The position numbers and the translations under genes are program-made. The notes below the pieces were generated by a model that did no database searches, had not been told where the DNA came from, and was given only the letters and a program-made list of their open reading frames with translations. Source: Ktedonobacter robiniae (lineage in GTDB: Bacteria; Chloroflexota; Ktedonobacteria; Ktedonobacterales; Ktedonobacteraceae). From it: a stretch of DNA of 64,000 nt. Of this stretch, positions 8,690 to 17,113 are shown in pieces. Position 1 is the stretch's first letter. Each line of letters begins with the position of its first letter. Where the stretch lies: contig NZ_BNJG01000001.1 of the NCBI RefSeq assembly GCF_016587375.1, positions 3,974,001 through 4,038,000 of the forward strand. Reading direction: 5' to 3'.

Positions 8690-9331
8690 CTAAAGAATTT
8701 CAAACGGTAGCGTGTGTAGCTTCCCTAACGATTGAAGAATATTCCCCAGAGCCTGGGTATGAGGGTGTTGAAAGAAGGCCTCGCTTTCCTCCTGACTACT
8801 CCAGCTAAAGAGGCCAAAGAGCGTGGTTTGCGGTTCATTGCTTGTGGATGTGGGCTGGGTGAATTGAGAGGGGCCATCAGAGACGCCATAGGCCAGGAAG
8901 GCGAAGGTCAGCGGGGCCTGGAGCGTTAATTGATGTAGGTAGCGCAGGCATTCCTGGTTGGCGCGCTTGAGTTGCTGTGGTGGTAGGGAGAGCAGGTGAA
9001 CTGTCGCGAAGCCCGGTTGTCTCGTGGCACGGCTATATCCCCAGAGATAGTGCATATACCATTGCTGAGGAGGCCCGGCAAGCAGATCGGCCATACTACT
9101 ACGCAGGAGGAACTGTGGATTATGACGTTCGCCCGCGCTTTTCCAGCTGGTTTCATCGTCCCAGGTGGTCAGGAGCAGGTAATAGGGCTGCTTGCCTCGA
9201 CCTTGATACAGGTTGGAGGAGATGACTCCTGGAGCATTGCGTGCCGTATCAAAGACCAGGCGTATGCGTGCTATGCTATCAATATCTTTCCCTGCCTGAA
9301 GCGAGGTCAGGGTGGCGACAAGTAATTCCAT
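8690..9331 (-). CDS. Putative antibiotic-biosynthesis-monooxygenase-like (dimeric alpha/beta barrel) protein
   Basis: A protein of about 214 aa. The first half (MELLVATLTSLQ, then APGVISSNLYQG and YYLLLTTWDDETSW) resembles ABM-family dimeric alpha/beta barrels. The second half has a similar rhythm (TFAFLAYG, TLFGLFSWSSQEE), suggesting two tandem domains. These small barrels bind or oxidise aromatic or haem-like ligands, but no catalytic residues can be assigned here. The start is uncertain: an ATG at 9331 or a GTG at 9355, neither with a clear ribosome site. Confidence 0.55.
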   Translation of the reverse strand: MELLVATLTSLQAGKDIDSIARIRLVFDTARNAPGVISSNLYQGRGKQPYYLLLTTWDDETSWKSAGERHNPQFLLRSSMADLLAGPPQQWYMHYLWGYSRATRQPGFATVHLLSLPPQQLKRANQECLRYLHQLTLQAPLTFAFLAYGVSDGPSQFTQPTSTSNEPQTTLFGLFSWSSQEESEAFFQHPHTQALGNILQSLGKLHTLPFEIL

Positions 9332-9469
9332 ACAGTCAGCATCTATCTCTATCACTAACCCGATGTGTACGTTATTGGTGTGACGCCTCTGGAGTATAAC
9401 CTAAGCTTTTCAGATTGGCAAGGAAGGGGACCTGCTCTCCTATAGTTCCTCGCTGTTGGAGGTCTACCG

Positions 9470-10411
9470 ATGCTTGATTCTGACGTGATGCGTAACTCTG
9501 TCGAATGGCGCCAGGCACTGCCACAAGATGCCGAGACCTGGGTGTCGGTTACCCGGCAGAGCGCGGACCAGCTGCACTTTGAAATGGAGGAGGCACAAAT
9601 CGAGCGATATCGCAGTGAGCCGCCGAAAAAGCAGGCTCAGCGCTATCTCCTCTGGCAGGGCGAGAGGCCCGTTGGTCGCTTACGCTTCTATGTGGCTGAA
9701 GACGAGGAGGAGAAGACCGCCGTTCTAGATGGTTTTGTCTTGCTCTTTGATGCGGGCGGGAGTGTTGCGGCTCAGGTGGTAGCTGAGGCGCAGGTGCGCG
9801 CGGCTGCCCTGGGCGTACGCTATATTAAGGCTACCTATCCCGCGGCTTATACCGCCTCCTTTGCCGCCGCCAATTTTCGTGAACTACGCCGTCGCACCGT
9901 GATGGTGGCCTCGACCCAGCTCACAATGCCTCTGTTTCCCTTGCCTGCCTCCTTGCGTGTCCGAGAAATTACCCAGGGTGATGTGGAGCAGCTAGGCATC
10001 TTGTTGCAGCGTGCATACGCAGGTGGCCCCGACAATGTCCATGCCGATCTGGGAGAGTGGCGTGCTGAGGCGCGAGCCATACAAGAAGGCGCCTTTGGCC
10101 CATTTATGCCTGAGTGTTGTTTTGTCGTTGAGCATAGCCTGGACCGTTTTCACCTGGCGGGCGCCGTTCTGGTGCATCTAGAGCGGGGTGTGCCCCGCAT
10201 CCGGCATATGGTGGTGGCTCCCGCCTTTCGGCACATCGGCCTGGGGCAGTACCTGGGCGTGCGATGTATTCGCCGCCTGCGCGAGATGGACTATGCAACG
10301 GTGCTGCTCAATATTACCCTCAACATTCCAGCGGTCAACCTCTACCATCGCCTGGGGTTTATTGAAGCAGGTCCGACCTATATCGAAGCCGAACGCATCT
10401 TAACGCGGTAA
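9470..10411 (+). CDS. GNAT-family N-acetyltransferase (two GNAT-like halves)
   Basis: A 313-aa protein. The C-terminal half is a clear GNAT domain: the acetyl-CoA loop is VVAPAFRHIGLGQYLG, followed by NIPAVNLYHRLGFIEAGP. The N-terminal half also looks like a GNAT fold but lacks an obvious acetyl-CoA loop, so it may be a degenerate copy. The substrate is unknown. The start at 9470 has GGAGG 7-8 nt upstream. It faces ruvA across a bidirectional terminator. Confidence 0.8.
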   Translation: MLDSDVMRNSVEWRQALPQDAETWVSVTRQSADQLHFEMEEAQIERYRSEPPKKQAQRYLLWQGERPVGRLRFYVAEDEEEKTAVLDGFVLLFDAGGSVAAQVVAEAQVRAAALGVRYIKATYPAAYTASFAAANFRELRRRTVMVASTQLTMPLFPLPASLRVREITQGDVEQLGILLQRAYAGGPDNVHADLGEWRAEARAIQEGAFGPFMPECCFVVEHSLDRFHLAGAVLVHLERGVPRIRHMVVAPAFRHIGLGQYLGVRCIRRLREMDYATVLLNITLNIPAVNLYHRLGFIEAGPTYIEAERILTR

Positions 10412-10478
10412 AAGTCCCTGGATGGATGCTGATTCACGGCGACCGTCTCTTCATAAAGCGAATTGTGGAACCGATTGC

Positions 10479-10509
10479 GCGCCTGACGTGAGCCCTGTCA
10501 GGCGCTTTT
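10479..10509. terminator. Terminator between convergent genes
   Basis: A 9-bp stem (10479-10487 with 10497-10505) with a 9-nt loop is followed by TTTT on the + strand. It separates the acetyltransferase gene from ruvA. Confidence 0.7.
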
Positions 10510-10512
10510 GCC

Positions 10513-11103
10513 TCATGAGCGAGAGAAGGTGCGTAGGGCATAGGTCACCTGCTGTTCGAGGGTCATGGCCTGATCCTGAGGAATTTTCGCAATGGCTGCC
10601 TGGGCCTCCGCGCTTGAGAAGCCAAGTCCCATCAAGGCCTCCAGCACCTCGGCCTGAAGCTTGCCCGAAGGGACACCGCTGATCGTGCCCGCGGGGACGA
10701 TAGATGGTAGCTTCCCCTTGAGCGCGAGTATGAGCTGCGCGGCGAGGCGCTTGCCAACGCCCTTGGCGAGTCCCAGGCGCTGCTGATCCTCATCGGCGAT
10801 GGCTTTATAGAGCGCGGGCGCATCCATTACCGAGAGCAGCGAGAGGGCCACGCGTGGGCCAACCCCGTTGACGGCTATGAGTTGCTCAAAAGCGTCGCGA
10901 TCTATCTCGGTCGCGAAGCCGTAGAGCGCTATACCATCCTCGCGCATATGAAAATGCGTATGTAGCTCTACCTCGGTGCCAGTTTCACCCAGGCCACTAA
11001 TGGTGGTGGCTGGCGCGAAGACCTGGATGCCAAAACCACCCACACGTACCGTCACGTGGTCGGGGTGGCAGGTTTGCAATATTCCATGAATACTTGTAAT
11101 CAT
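10513..11103 (-). CDS. ruvA: Holliday junction branch migration protein RuvA
   Basis: A 196-aa RuvA, the tetrameric junction-binding subunit that guides RuvB. The N-terminal OB-fold opens MITSIHGIL and carries FHMREDGIALYGF. The helix-hairpin-helix segments are VNGVGPRVALSLLS and AKGVGKRLAAQLILALKGKL. The C-terminal domain (VLEALMGLGFSSAEAQAAI), which contacts RuvB, is present. It lies 39 nt downstream of ruvC. No ruvB is in the window. Confidence 0.95.
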   Translation of the reverse strand: MITSIHGILQTCHPDHVTVRVGGFGIQVFAPATTISGLGETGTEVELHTHFHMREDGIALYGFATEIDRDAFEQLIAVNGVGPRVALSLLSVMDAPALYKAIADEDQQRLGLAKGVGKRLAAQLILALKGKLPSIVPAGTISGVPSGKLQAEVLEALMGLGFSSAEAQAAIAKIPQDQAMTLEQQVTYALRTFSRS

Positions 11104-11142
11104 CTTTTTTACTATTCTGTTTCACGAGCTGGAAAGCGGTTA

Positions 11143-11691
11143 CTAGCGCTGGTAGCTCGTGTAGCTCGCAAAATTTCTGGCCAGGGGCAGGGTATTCAGA
11201 TGGCAAATAGCGATGGCGGCGGCGTCAGCGGCGTCATCGGGCTTGGGAACTGCGGTCAGCTTGAGTAAAATGCGCACCATTTCGCCTACCTGGTCCTTGT
11301 TGGCATCTCCATAGCCGGTAACAGCCTGTTTGACTTGTTTGGGCTTATATTCAGCGACAGAGAGTCCACCATTCGCCAGAGCCAGCATGGCGACGCCGCG
11401 TGCATGTCCTACCGTCATGGCGGTCCGGGCATTTTTGGCAAAGAAGAGCTCTTCAATGGCGGCTTCCTGGGGTTTAAAGGTGGCAATAATGTTGCTGAGT
11501 TCGGCATAAATCGTCTGAAGGCGCTGTGCGAGCGGTGTTTTGGCTGGGGTAGTGATGACATCACAGGCCAGTAAGCTCAAGTTACTTCCCTGAGCCATCA
11601 CTACCGCATACCCTACAATGGCAGTGCCCGGGTCGATACCCAGCGCGATGCGCGGACGAGTTGCTGATGCTTGATCGCGTACGGTATCCAT
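11143..11691 (-). CDS. ruvC: Holliday junction endonuclease RuvC
   Basis: A 182-aa RuvC, the dimeric resolvase that cuts Holliday junctions. The acidic active-site residues are visible: GIDPG at the N-terminus, AIEELFF in the middle and DDAADAAAIAICH near the end. It lies between yebC and ruvA on the same strand, the order seen in many bacteria. The short gaps (29 and 39 nt) suggest one operon. Confidence 0.95.
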   Translation of the reverse strand: MDTVRDQASATRPRIALGIDPGTAIVGYAVVMAQGSNLSLLACDVITTPAKTPLAQRLQTIYAELSNIIATFKPQEAAIEELFFAKNARTAMTVGHARGVAMLALANGGLSVAEYKPKQVKQAVTGYGDANKDQVGEMVRILLKLTAVPKPDDAADAAAIAICHLNTLPLARNFASYTSYQR

Positions 11692-11720
11692 GAGGCTACT
11701 TCCCTTTTCTTTTTGTGCGC

Positions 11721-12482
11721 CTACTGATACGAGGCCGCGAACTCCTCAGGGAAGTCAGCGTTAGTATGGACACCCTGGACATCGTCCAGGTCCTCAAGCT
11801 TATCAATCAGGCGCATTAACTGGTGAGCCTGTTTCTCGTCTGTGATCTCGGCCTTGGTCTTCGGCACCATCGAGGTCTCGGCCTTGACGATGGTGTAGCC
11901 CTTCTCCTCCAGCGCCTTCCGCATGCTCTCCAACTCAGAGGAATCGGTATAGATGGTGAGTGTCTCACTATCGGCCGCGACCGGCTCCACATCATCGGCG
12001 CCCAGGTCGAGCGCTTCGAGCGAGAGTTCATCGGGGTCTTTGCCCGCCAGCTCAATCTCAATAATGCCTTTGAGCTCAAAGAGCCAGTCAACGCACCCAT
12101 TTTCACCCATGTTGCCGGCGTTACGGTTAAAAGCGTTACGGACCTCGGCAACGGTGCGGTTGCGATTTTCGGTCATGGTCTGAACCAGGATGGCGGTGCC
12201 ACCAGGACCATACCCTTCGTAGGTGATCTCTTCCAGACTGAATCCCTCGGCGCCACCCACCGCGCGTTTAATCGTGCGCTCAATATTGTCGAGTGGCATA
12301 TTGGCGTCGCGAGCACGCTGAACTGCCATGCGTAGGCGGAAGTTTGCTGCTGTATCACCGCTTCCACCCTCACGTACGGCAACAACGATTTCGCGTCCCA
12401 GGCGGGTGAAGAGTTGACCACGGCGTGCATCGTTGACGCCTTTTGAGCGGCGAATCTGCGCCCATTTAGAATGACCTGACAT
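11721..12482 (-). CDS. yebC: YebC/PmpR-family regulator (TACO1 family)
   Basis: A 253-aa protein of the YebC family, described as transcriptional regulators and, more recently, as factors that relieve ribosome stalling. The opening MSGHSKWAQIRRSKG and the phrases YEGYGPGGTAILV and GCVDWLFELKG are diagnostic. The start at 12482 has GGGAG about 8 nt upstream; the longer frame to 12545 is upstream sequence. It is the first gene of the yebC-ruvC-ruvA cluster. Confidence 0.93.
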   Translation of the reverse strand: MSGHSKWAQIRRSKGVNDARRGQLFTRLGREIVVAVREGGSGDTAANFRLRMAVQRARDANMPLDNIERTIKRAVGGAEGFSLEEITYEGYGPGGTAILVQTMTENRNRTVAEVRNAFNRNAGNMGENGCVDWLFELKGIIEIELAGKDPDELSLEALDLGADDVEPVAADSETLTIYTDSSELESMRKALEEKGYTIVKAETSMVPKTKAEITDEKQAHQLMRLIDKLEDLDDVQGVHTNADFPEEFAASYQ

Positions 12483-12655
12483 ATCGTTGCTCCCTAATTT
12501 GATCTTATTGTACGAGTGACATTGTTGAAAATATGCCTCAAGCATATGGTCACGCTCGTGTTTTAAGTGCTGCTCGATTATTGTAACACGAACAGCCGTA
12601 GAGCGTCGAGGGGGTGAGATGAGCTAGGGTACCTCCCTTGGGAGACAGCGCGTAG

Positions 12656-13396
12656 CTAGGCATCACCTTCGATTTCTTGTAGCCACAATGAGAGCGCCTG
12701 ATAGGTTGCCTCCGCTTGCTCACACATGACGTAGTGTCCTGCGGTGGGCAGAATCTGCAAAGATGCGTGCGTAAGTTGCTGCTGGAGATAACGACTATAC
12801 TTAGGAGGCGTGAGCTGATCATCCTCGCCACAGAGCAGGCAGGTTGGCGGCGTGATCCCAGGGATGCGTTCCATGACATCAAAGCTATTGCAGGCGGCCA
12901 GGTCGCGGTAGAGCATCTGCATATCATTGGCGCCTTTCTGTTGTAACAGGCGAGGTAGCATGCTGGCGCTAGTGCTGGGTGACAGGGCCAGCGCTGTCAG
13001 TCGCTCTGTGGCCATGCCTGGCTGGTGTTGGGCCTCCTCTAACAAGGTAGGATGGACGCGTAGGCGCGCTCCACTGCCGATCAAGACCAGCCCCGAGAGC
13101 ATCTGTGGATACTCTAACGCAAGCGTGAGCGCGATGGCCCCACCCAGGGAGTGCCCAACGATAATCGCCGAGGAGAGATGTAGCCCATTGCTCAGGATAT
13201 GGGCGACCTCCCTGGCGTAGTCGGCAACGCTCGCCGTCGCGGGCAGCGTATCTGCCCGCTTGCCATGCCCGGGGAGGTCGAGCGCGTAGGTAGGGTGTTG
13301 CCCCTGCTGCTGAAAATAGGGCAGTAGCGTATCCCATATCCGGGCATTATCGCCTGAGCCATGGATGAAAACCAGGGGCCTGGGTACTATCTGCAT
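12656..13396 (-). CDS. Alpha/beta hydrolase
   Basis: A 246-aa serine hydrolase with an intact catalytic set: nucleophile elbow VGHSLGG (about residue 93), acid in LLCGEDDQLTPP and His in PTAGHYV. HGSGDNARIW forms the oxyanion loop. The substrate cannot be predicted; the size and lid region fit esterase/lactonase-like members. AAGGAGG lies 10 nt before the ATG at 13396. It is divergent from yraN, with an 18-bp inverted repeat between them. Confidence 0.85.
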   Translation of the reverse strand: MQIVPRPLVFIHGSGDNARIWDTLLPYFQQQGQHPTYALDLPGHGKRADTLPATASVADYAREVAHILSNGLHLSSAIIVGHSLGGAIALTLALEYPQMLSGLVLIGSGARLRVHPTLLEEAQHQPGMATERLTALALSPSTSASMLPRLLQQKGANDMQMLYRDLAACNSFDVMERIPGITPPTCLLCGEDDQLTPPKYSRYLQQQLTHASLQILPTAGHYVMCEQAEATYQALSLWLQEIEGDA

Positions 13397-13457
13397 GTGG
13401 GTGAGTCCTCCTTGTCTTAACAGATGTCCTAATATCTCTATCATATCCTATGAGAGT

Positions 13458-13505
13458 GGGTTTATAGTAGCGTGCTGGCATCAATCGGCACGCTACTATA
13501 AACCC
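13458..13505. promoter_or_regulatory. Perfect 18-bp inverted repeat in divergent promoter region (H2)
   Basis: Arms at 13458-13475 and 13488-13505 match perfectly with a 12-nt loop. It lies between the starts of two divergent genes, so it is not a conventional terminator. It could be an operator or 5' leader hairpin, or another copy of the hairpin elements seen elsewhere in the window. Confidence 0.6.
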
Positions 13506-13557
13506 GGCACAACATTTCACCTGGTGCTTCGTACTAGCTTTGTAGAGCCATAAGAGG

Positions 13558-13950
13558 ATGGGAGGAGTTGTGCCAGAGAAAAAGAGTGTGCAGCGAAGTC
13601 TGGGTATACTTGGTGAGGATCTGGCCGTAGCCAGGTTACAGGAGTGTGGCTATCATATAGTGGCACGCAATTTTCGTTGTGTCTTTGGCGAGATTGATAT
13701 TATCGCGGAAGAGGGAGAAGACCTCGTATTTGTGGAGGTTAAGGCGCGCCGGGGACGGAGCTACGGCTTGCCGGAAGAGGCTGTGCATAAGCGTAAGCAG
13801 CACAAGCTCATTCAGGTGGCGCAATACTACCTGACTCATCACGGGCTTACTGAGCGTTCATGGCGCATAGACGTCGTCGCGATTGATCTGAATACGCAGG
13901 GGGCGACCAGAGAGATTCGGCTCTACCAGCACGCAGTAATAGAAGAGTAG
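13558..13950 (+). CDS. yraN: YraN family (UPF0102) endonuclease-fold protein
   Basis: A 130-aa protein. YraN proteins have a restriction-endonuclease-like fold. The motif is clear: GEIDIIAEEGEDLVFVEVKAR contains the D...ExK triad, and the family lead LGEDLAVARLQECGYHIVARNFR precedes it. Its cellular role is not settled. ATG 13558 abuts AAGAGG and GTG 13570 follows GGAGGAG by 2 nt, so the exact start is uncertain. Confidence 0.88.
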   Translation: MGGVVPEKKSVQRSLGILGEDLAVARLQECGYHIVARNFRCVFGEIDIIAEEGEDLVFVEVKARRGRSYGLPEEAVHKRKQHKLIQVAQYYLTHHGLTERSWRIDVVAIDLNTQGATREIRLYQHAVIEE

Positions 13951-13954
13951 TATT

Positions 13955-14072
13955 CTGTTAAAGCTCAATTGGAAAGGAAAAGTGGGGAGTGCAGAGGGGC
14001 GTCAGCCCCTCTGCGTCCCTTTCCTATGCCGCCACAGGCGGCATGAATACCTTTCAGTTGAACTTTAACAGA
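13955..14072. repeat. Multi-stem structured element (H3)
   Basis: An imperfect outer stem of about 22 bp (13955-13977 with 14050-14072) encloses two perfect hairpins. The first is 10 bp (13991-14000 with 14005-14014) and the second 8 bp with an ACA loop (14026-14033 with 14037-14044). The result is a three-way-junction shape between yraN and the next promoter. The second hairpin shares the GCCGCC-ACA-GGCGGC style of tip seen in other hairpins of this window. Confidence 0.75.
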
Positions 14073-14090
14073 GCAGTTGGCGTGCAAAAA

Positions 14091-14120
14091 TAGACAGATA
14101 TCAAGAAAATACTATACAAT
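14091..14120 (+). promoter_or_regulatory. Putative promoter of the coiled-coil/zinc-ribbon gene
   Basis: TAGACA (14091-14096), an 18-nt spacer and TACAAT (14115-14120). Transcription would begin near 14127, before the ribosome site GGAGG at 14163, which supports the start at 14173. Confidence 0.6.
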
Positions 14121-14172
14121 GTAGCAGTTGTGCAGGCCAAAAGAACACCTGACACAGATTTTGGAGGCAGAG

Positions 14173-14705
14173 ATGAGTGACTTTATTGAATCGGCAAAAA
14201 ATTTCTTGAATACCGCTGTCAGTCGCACAAGTTGGGAAGCGCAGAAACAAATGCGTGTCCGTGGCAAGCAAGGCGAGATTGATAAACTGCTGGAGCAGCG
14301 CCAGCAGCTTTTGAATGACCTGACCGTTACAGCTATGAACTTGTATCAGCAGGGGGCTTTGACGGATTCCCAGCTCTCGCGTCTCTGCGCGAGCATTATC
14401 GAGCTTGATCATGATGTGAAGCGGCGCGAAGAGCAGTTAGATGAGGTAAAAAGAGAGATCTACCCGGCCGATCAGTATGCCCCGGGTCAGACCACCAACT
14501 ACACTCCCCCTCTCCAAACCAGGGGAATCCAAACACCAATCCACAGCCTGGCACGCCTCCCCCAGCTTCAAGTGTTGCGCCAAACTATCAGCCAGTGACC
14601 GGCAATACTCCGACGGCGCAGGGGCAAACGATCTGTCCCAATTGTAAGAGCGTTGTGCGTCCCAATGCGCTCTATTGCCGTGCCTGTGGGGCCAAACTAC
14701 GTTAA
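14173..14705 (+). CDS. Coiled-coil protein with C-terminal zinc ribbon, frameshifted
   Basis: The first part (residues 1 to about 110) is helical and charged, opening MSDFIESAKNFLNTAV and containing a likely coiled coil. The frame then closes at 14598. A different frame, joined near 14505-14515 within ACTCCCCCTCTCC, continues as a Pro/Asn/Gln-rich linker. It ends in a zinc ribbon with the spacing CPNC...YCRAC and a stop at 14703-14705. One missing base in the C-rich run would restore a single protein of about 177 aa. This is either a true frameshift or a sequence error. The function is unknown. Confidence 0.7.
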
Positions 14706-14953
14706 GTGTGGCGCTTACTTGCCCATCGACTGCTGTATTGCGCCGTTAACGCGTGAGCAGTTGCTGACTGGTGAGGTCGCATAGTCGTCACGAGGGTATG
14801 CTATAATAAGTTCACCATTCTGCCCTATGCATGCGAGGAATGTATTTTCTGGCACGTCGTTGGCAATGGTCAAATGAAATTTTCCACGAGAAAGAAGAGT
14901 AGCGCCTCCGTTCGTTGCTGGAGGCGTTGCGTTGTGGTGAAGGTTGTCTGGTT

Positions 14954-15517
14954 GTGACTGAACATTTGCCAAGAGAGACACTCGAACTTGTCAGCCGGAG
15001 CACGCAGCAGACGCAGCATATTGGTCGTACCCTGGGTACCTTATTGCGAGGTGGGGAGTTGCTCTTGTTTGAGGGGCAGCTAGGGGCTGGGAAAACGACC
15101 TTTACGCAGGGGCTGGCGAAGGGGCTGGGGATTACCACTACTATTAGTAGCCCCACATTTACGATTTTGAAAGAGTATCCGGGACAGCCACGTGCGCAGT
15201 CTGAGCGGATTGCTGGCTCGTGGCCTACGGTATCCTCACAGAGAGGACCGGCCCTCTATCACTTTGATCTGTACCGGCTGGAAGATCCCGATGAGATACT
15301 TGACCTGGGCTTTGAAGATTATTTTTCAGGCTCGGGCGTTTGTGTTATTGAATGGGCTGAGAATGCCGATATCTCCTGGTTACCAGAGCGCCTTGCGATC
15401 CACCTATCGGTTATCAATGAAACGGAGCGTCGCCTGCGGTTCATCGCAACTGGAACAGTCCATTGCGAGCTATTGCGACATTTACAGAAACAAATTTATG
15501 CTTCTACTGGCTTTTGA
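14954..15517 (+). CDS. tsaE: tRNA t6A biosynthesis ATPase TsaE
   Basis: A P-loop ATPase needed with TsaB and TsaD to make N6-threonylcarbamoyladenosine at A37 of ANN-decoding tRNAs. Walker A is GQLGAGKTTF and the SPTFTIL switch follows. The DLYRLEDPDEILDLGFEDYF and IEWAEN blocks are typical. An insertion of about 20 aa lies after the switch region. The start is uncertain: GTG 14954 (AAGG upstream, 187 aa) or TTG 14915. The end overlaps tsaB by 20 nt. Confidence 0.9.
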   Translation: MTEHLPRETLELVSRSTQQTQHIGRTLGTLLRGGELLLFEGQLGAGKTTFTQGLAKGLGITTTISSPTFTILKEYPGQPRAQSERIAGSWPTVSSQRGPALYHFDLYRLEDPDEILDLGFEDYFSGSGVCVIEWAENADISWLPERLAIHLSVINETERRLRFIATGTVHCELLRHLQKQIYASTGF

Positions 15518-16301
15518 TACTTCTACACGACAATCTAGCATCGCCCTTTGTACAGAAGAAGCGCTGCTTGGAGAATATACCTGGAACGCTGGCACTAATC
15601 ACAGCGTGGAGCTACTGGAAAATATGCAGCGCTTGCTTGCAGATTGTCAGTCCACGTTGGCACAGGTCGATGCGCTGATCGTCGCAGCCGGACCGGGTTC
15701 TTTTAATGGTGTACGCGTTGCTGTCTCGACAGCGAAGGCGCTGGCTTTTTCTCTGCAAAAGCCCTTGTTGGCCATTCCCACCCTTGATAGTGTCGCCGCG
15801 CAGCAATCTGCCTGGCAAGGGCCTCTCTGTGCCGTTCTAGAGGCTGGGCGCGGTGAATTGTATGCCGCGTGCTATCACTCTCAGGAGGAACTTACGCCCG
15901 AGGGCGAGGTGCAGAGGCGCCTGGAGCGTGAGGGCGATTACCTCGTGTTGGAGCCTGCTGCCCTGGTAGCACACCTGCGCGCGAGCTTGCCAGGTGGGGC
16001 AGAGGCCGCCACAGAGACGCCACCATGGCTCTTCTGTGGCGAACTGAAACAGCCATCACGTGTCGCGCTTCAGGCGTTGCTGGGATCGCAGGGGCGTTTC
16101 GCCACAGCACATGAGTCAGCGCGCCGGGCCTCTACACTGGCTATGCTGGGGCTACAGCGTTTACGCATGGGTCAGAGCGACGATCCATTCACGCTTGAAC
16201 CATTGTATTTGCGGCGTCCATCTATCACGAAGAGCACACGCAAACAACCGTTGCTCGCAGGCGTGACGCCACCGGAGAGTGAAGCCACACAAGCTGGCTG
16301 A
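15498..16301 (+). CDS. tsaB: tRNA t6A biosynthesis protein TsaB
   Basis: A 267-aa ASKHA-fold partner of TsaD in threonylcarbamoyl transfer. The opening MLLLAFDTSTRQSSIAL and the block AAGPGSFNGVRVAVSTAKALAF are diagnostic. The ATG at 15498 lies 20 nt inside the end of tsaE, suggesting translational coupling. The much longer upstream reading of this frame overlaps tsaE and is not real. The C-terminal third is variable, as in other TsaB proteins. Confidence 0.92.
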   Translation: MLLLAFDTSTRQSSIALCTEEALLGEYTWNAGTNHSVELLENMQRLLADCQSTLAQVDALIVAAGPGSFNGVRVAVSTAKALAFSLQKPLLAIPTLDSVAAQQSAWQGPLCAVLEAGRGELYAACYHSQEELTPEGEVQRRLEREGDYLVLEPAALVAHLRASLPGGAEAATETPPWLFCGELKQPSRVALQALLGSQGRFATAHESARRASTLAMLGLQRLRMGQSDDPFTLEPLYLRRPSITKSTRKQPLLAGVTPPESEATQAG

Positions 16302-16323
16302 ACGAGAACAGAAAGGGAGAAGG

Positions 16324-16968
16324 GTGCGTTACGTCATTGACCGAATGACGATGGCAGACGTGCCGCGCGTCATTGAAATAGAGCGCCTGGCTTATCCATC
16401 GACCTGGCCACCAAGTGCCTATCGCAAAGAGCTTCAGGACAATCGTTGGGCGCATTATATTGTGTTGCGTGACAAGCAATTACTAGATGGAGAGCCTACA
16501 AAGACAGTTGTAGCCGCGGATCAGGAGAAACCACGCCGGAATCGCCTCTTCCCGCTCTCACTGTTGCCCAATCGCCCGGCGATATCTATGCCGGTGCCAG
16601 AGTTGGCGTCCATCCTGGGCTTCGCGGGTCTCTGGCTCATGGTTGATGAAGCACATGTGACAACCATCGCTATGCATCCCGATTTTCGCCGCCGGGGCCT
16701 GGGCGAACTGCTGCTGGTGAGCCTGATCGATATCGCCTACGAGATTGGTGCGAAGTGGGTGACCCTTGAGGTTCGTGTCTCAAATTATTCCGCGCAGAGC
16801 CTCTATCGTAAATATGGCTTCCGAGAAGCAGGCGTACGTCATCGCTATTACAGTGATAATCAAGAAGATGCACTTATCATGTGGACGGATGAGATTCATT
16901 CAGATACCTATCGTCAGCAGTTCCTGGCCTTAAAAGCAGATTTGTATCATAAGCTAGAGGCGCAATAA
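16324..16968 (+). CDS. rimI: RimI-like N-acetyltransferase
   Basis: A 214-aa GNAT enzyme resembling RimI, which acetylates the N-terminal Ala of ribosomal protein S18. The acetyl-CoA loop is AMHPDFRRRGLGELLL and the LEVRVSNYSAQSLYRKYGF block is typical of RimI. An insertion of about 35 aa (residues 60-95) makes it longer than the usual 150 aa. GGGAG precedes GTG 16324 by about 5 nt; an upstream GTG at 16279 overlaps tsaB. The position between tsaB and tsaD supports the assignment. Confidence 0.82.
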   Translation: MRYVIDRMTMADVPRVIEIERLAYPSTWPPSAYRKELQDNRWAHYIVLRDKQLLDGEPTKTVVAADQEKPRRNRLFPLSLLPNRPAISMPVPELASILGFAGLWLMVDEAHVTTIAMHPDFRRRGLGELLLVSLIDIAYEIGAKWVTLEVRVSNYSAQSLYRKYGFREAGVRHRYYSDNQEDALIMWTDEIHSDTYRQQFLALKADLYHKLEAQ

Positions 16969-16973
16969 TATTC

Positions 16974-17088
16974 GTGTAGGTGTTTGTGGTATCTCTGGTG
17001 GCCTTCGGCTGCCAGGAGATACCACAAACACCTACACTGACGAGCACCGCAGGTGTGAGACGTCACGCCAACACATTGCACATCGGGT
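16974..17088. repeat. Long hairpin with 48-nt flanking module (H4)
   Basis: A perfect 22-bp repeat (16974-16995 with 17016-17037) is capped by a GGTGGCC-TTC-GGCTGCC tip. At 17041-17088 a 48-nt module follows with its own 5-bp hairpin (GCACC-GCA-GGTGT). The module is 37/48 identical to 21934-21981. It sits in the gap between rimI and tsaD. Confidence 0.85.
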
Positions 17089-17113
17089 TACTTCATTTAT
17101 TAGGACTGTATCT

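Noticed and set aside
15192..15497. A long N-terminal extension of TsaB
   Set aside because: It overlaps tsaE in another frame; TsaB proteins begin at MLLLAFDTSTR, which is the ATG at 15498.
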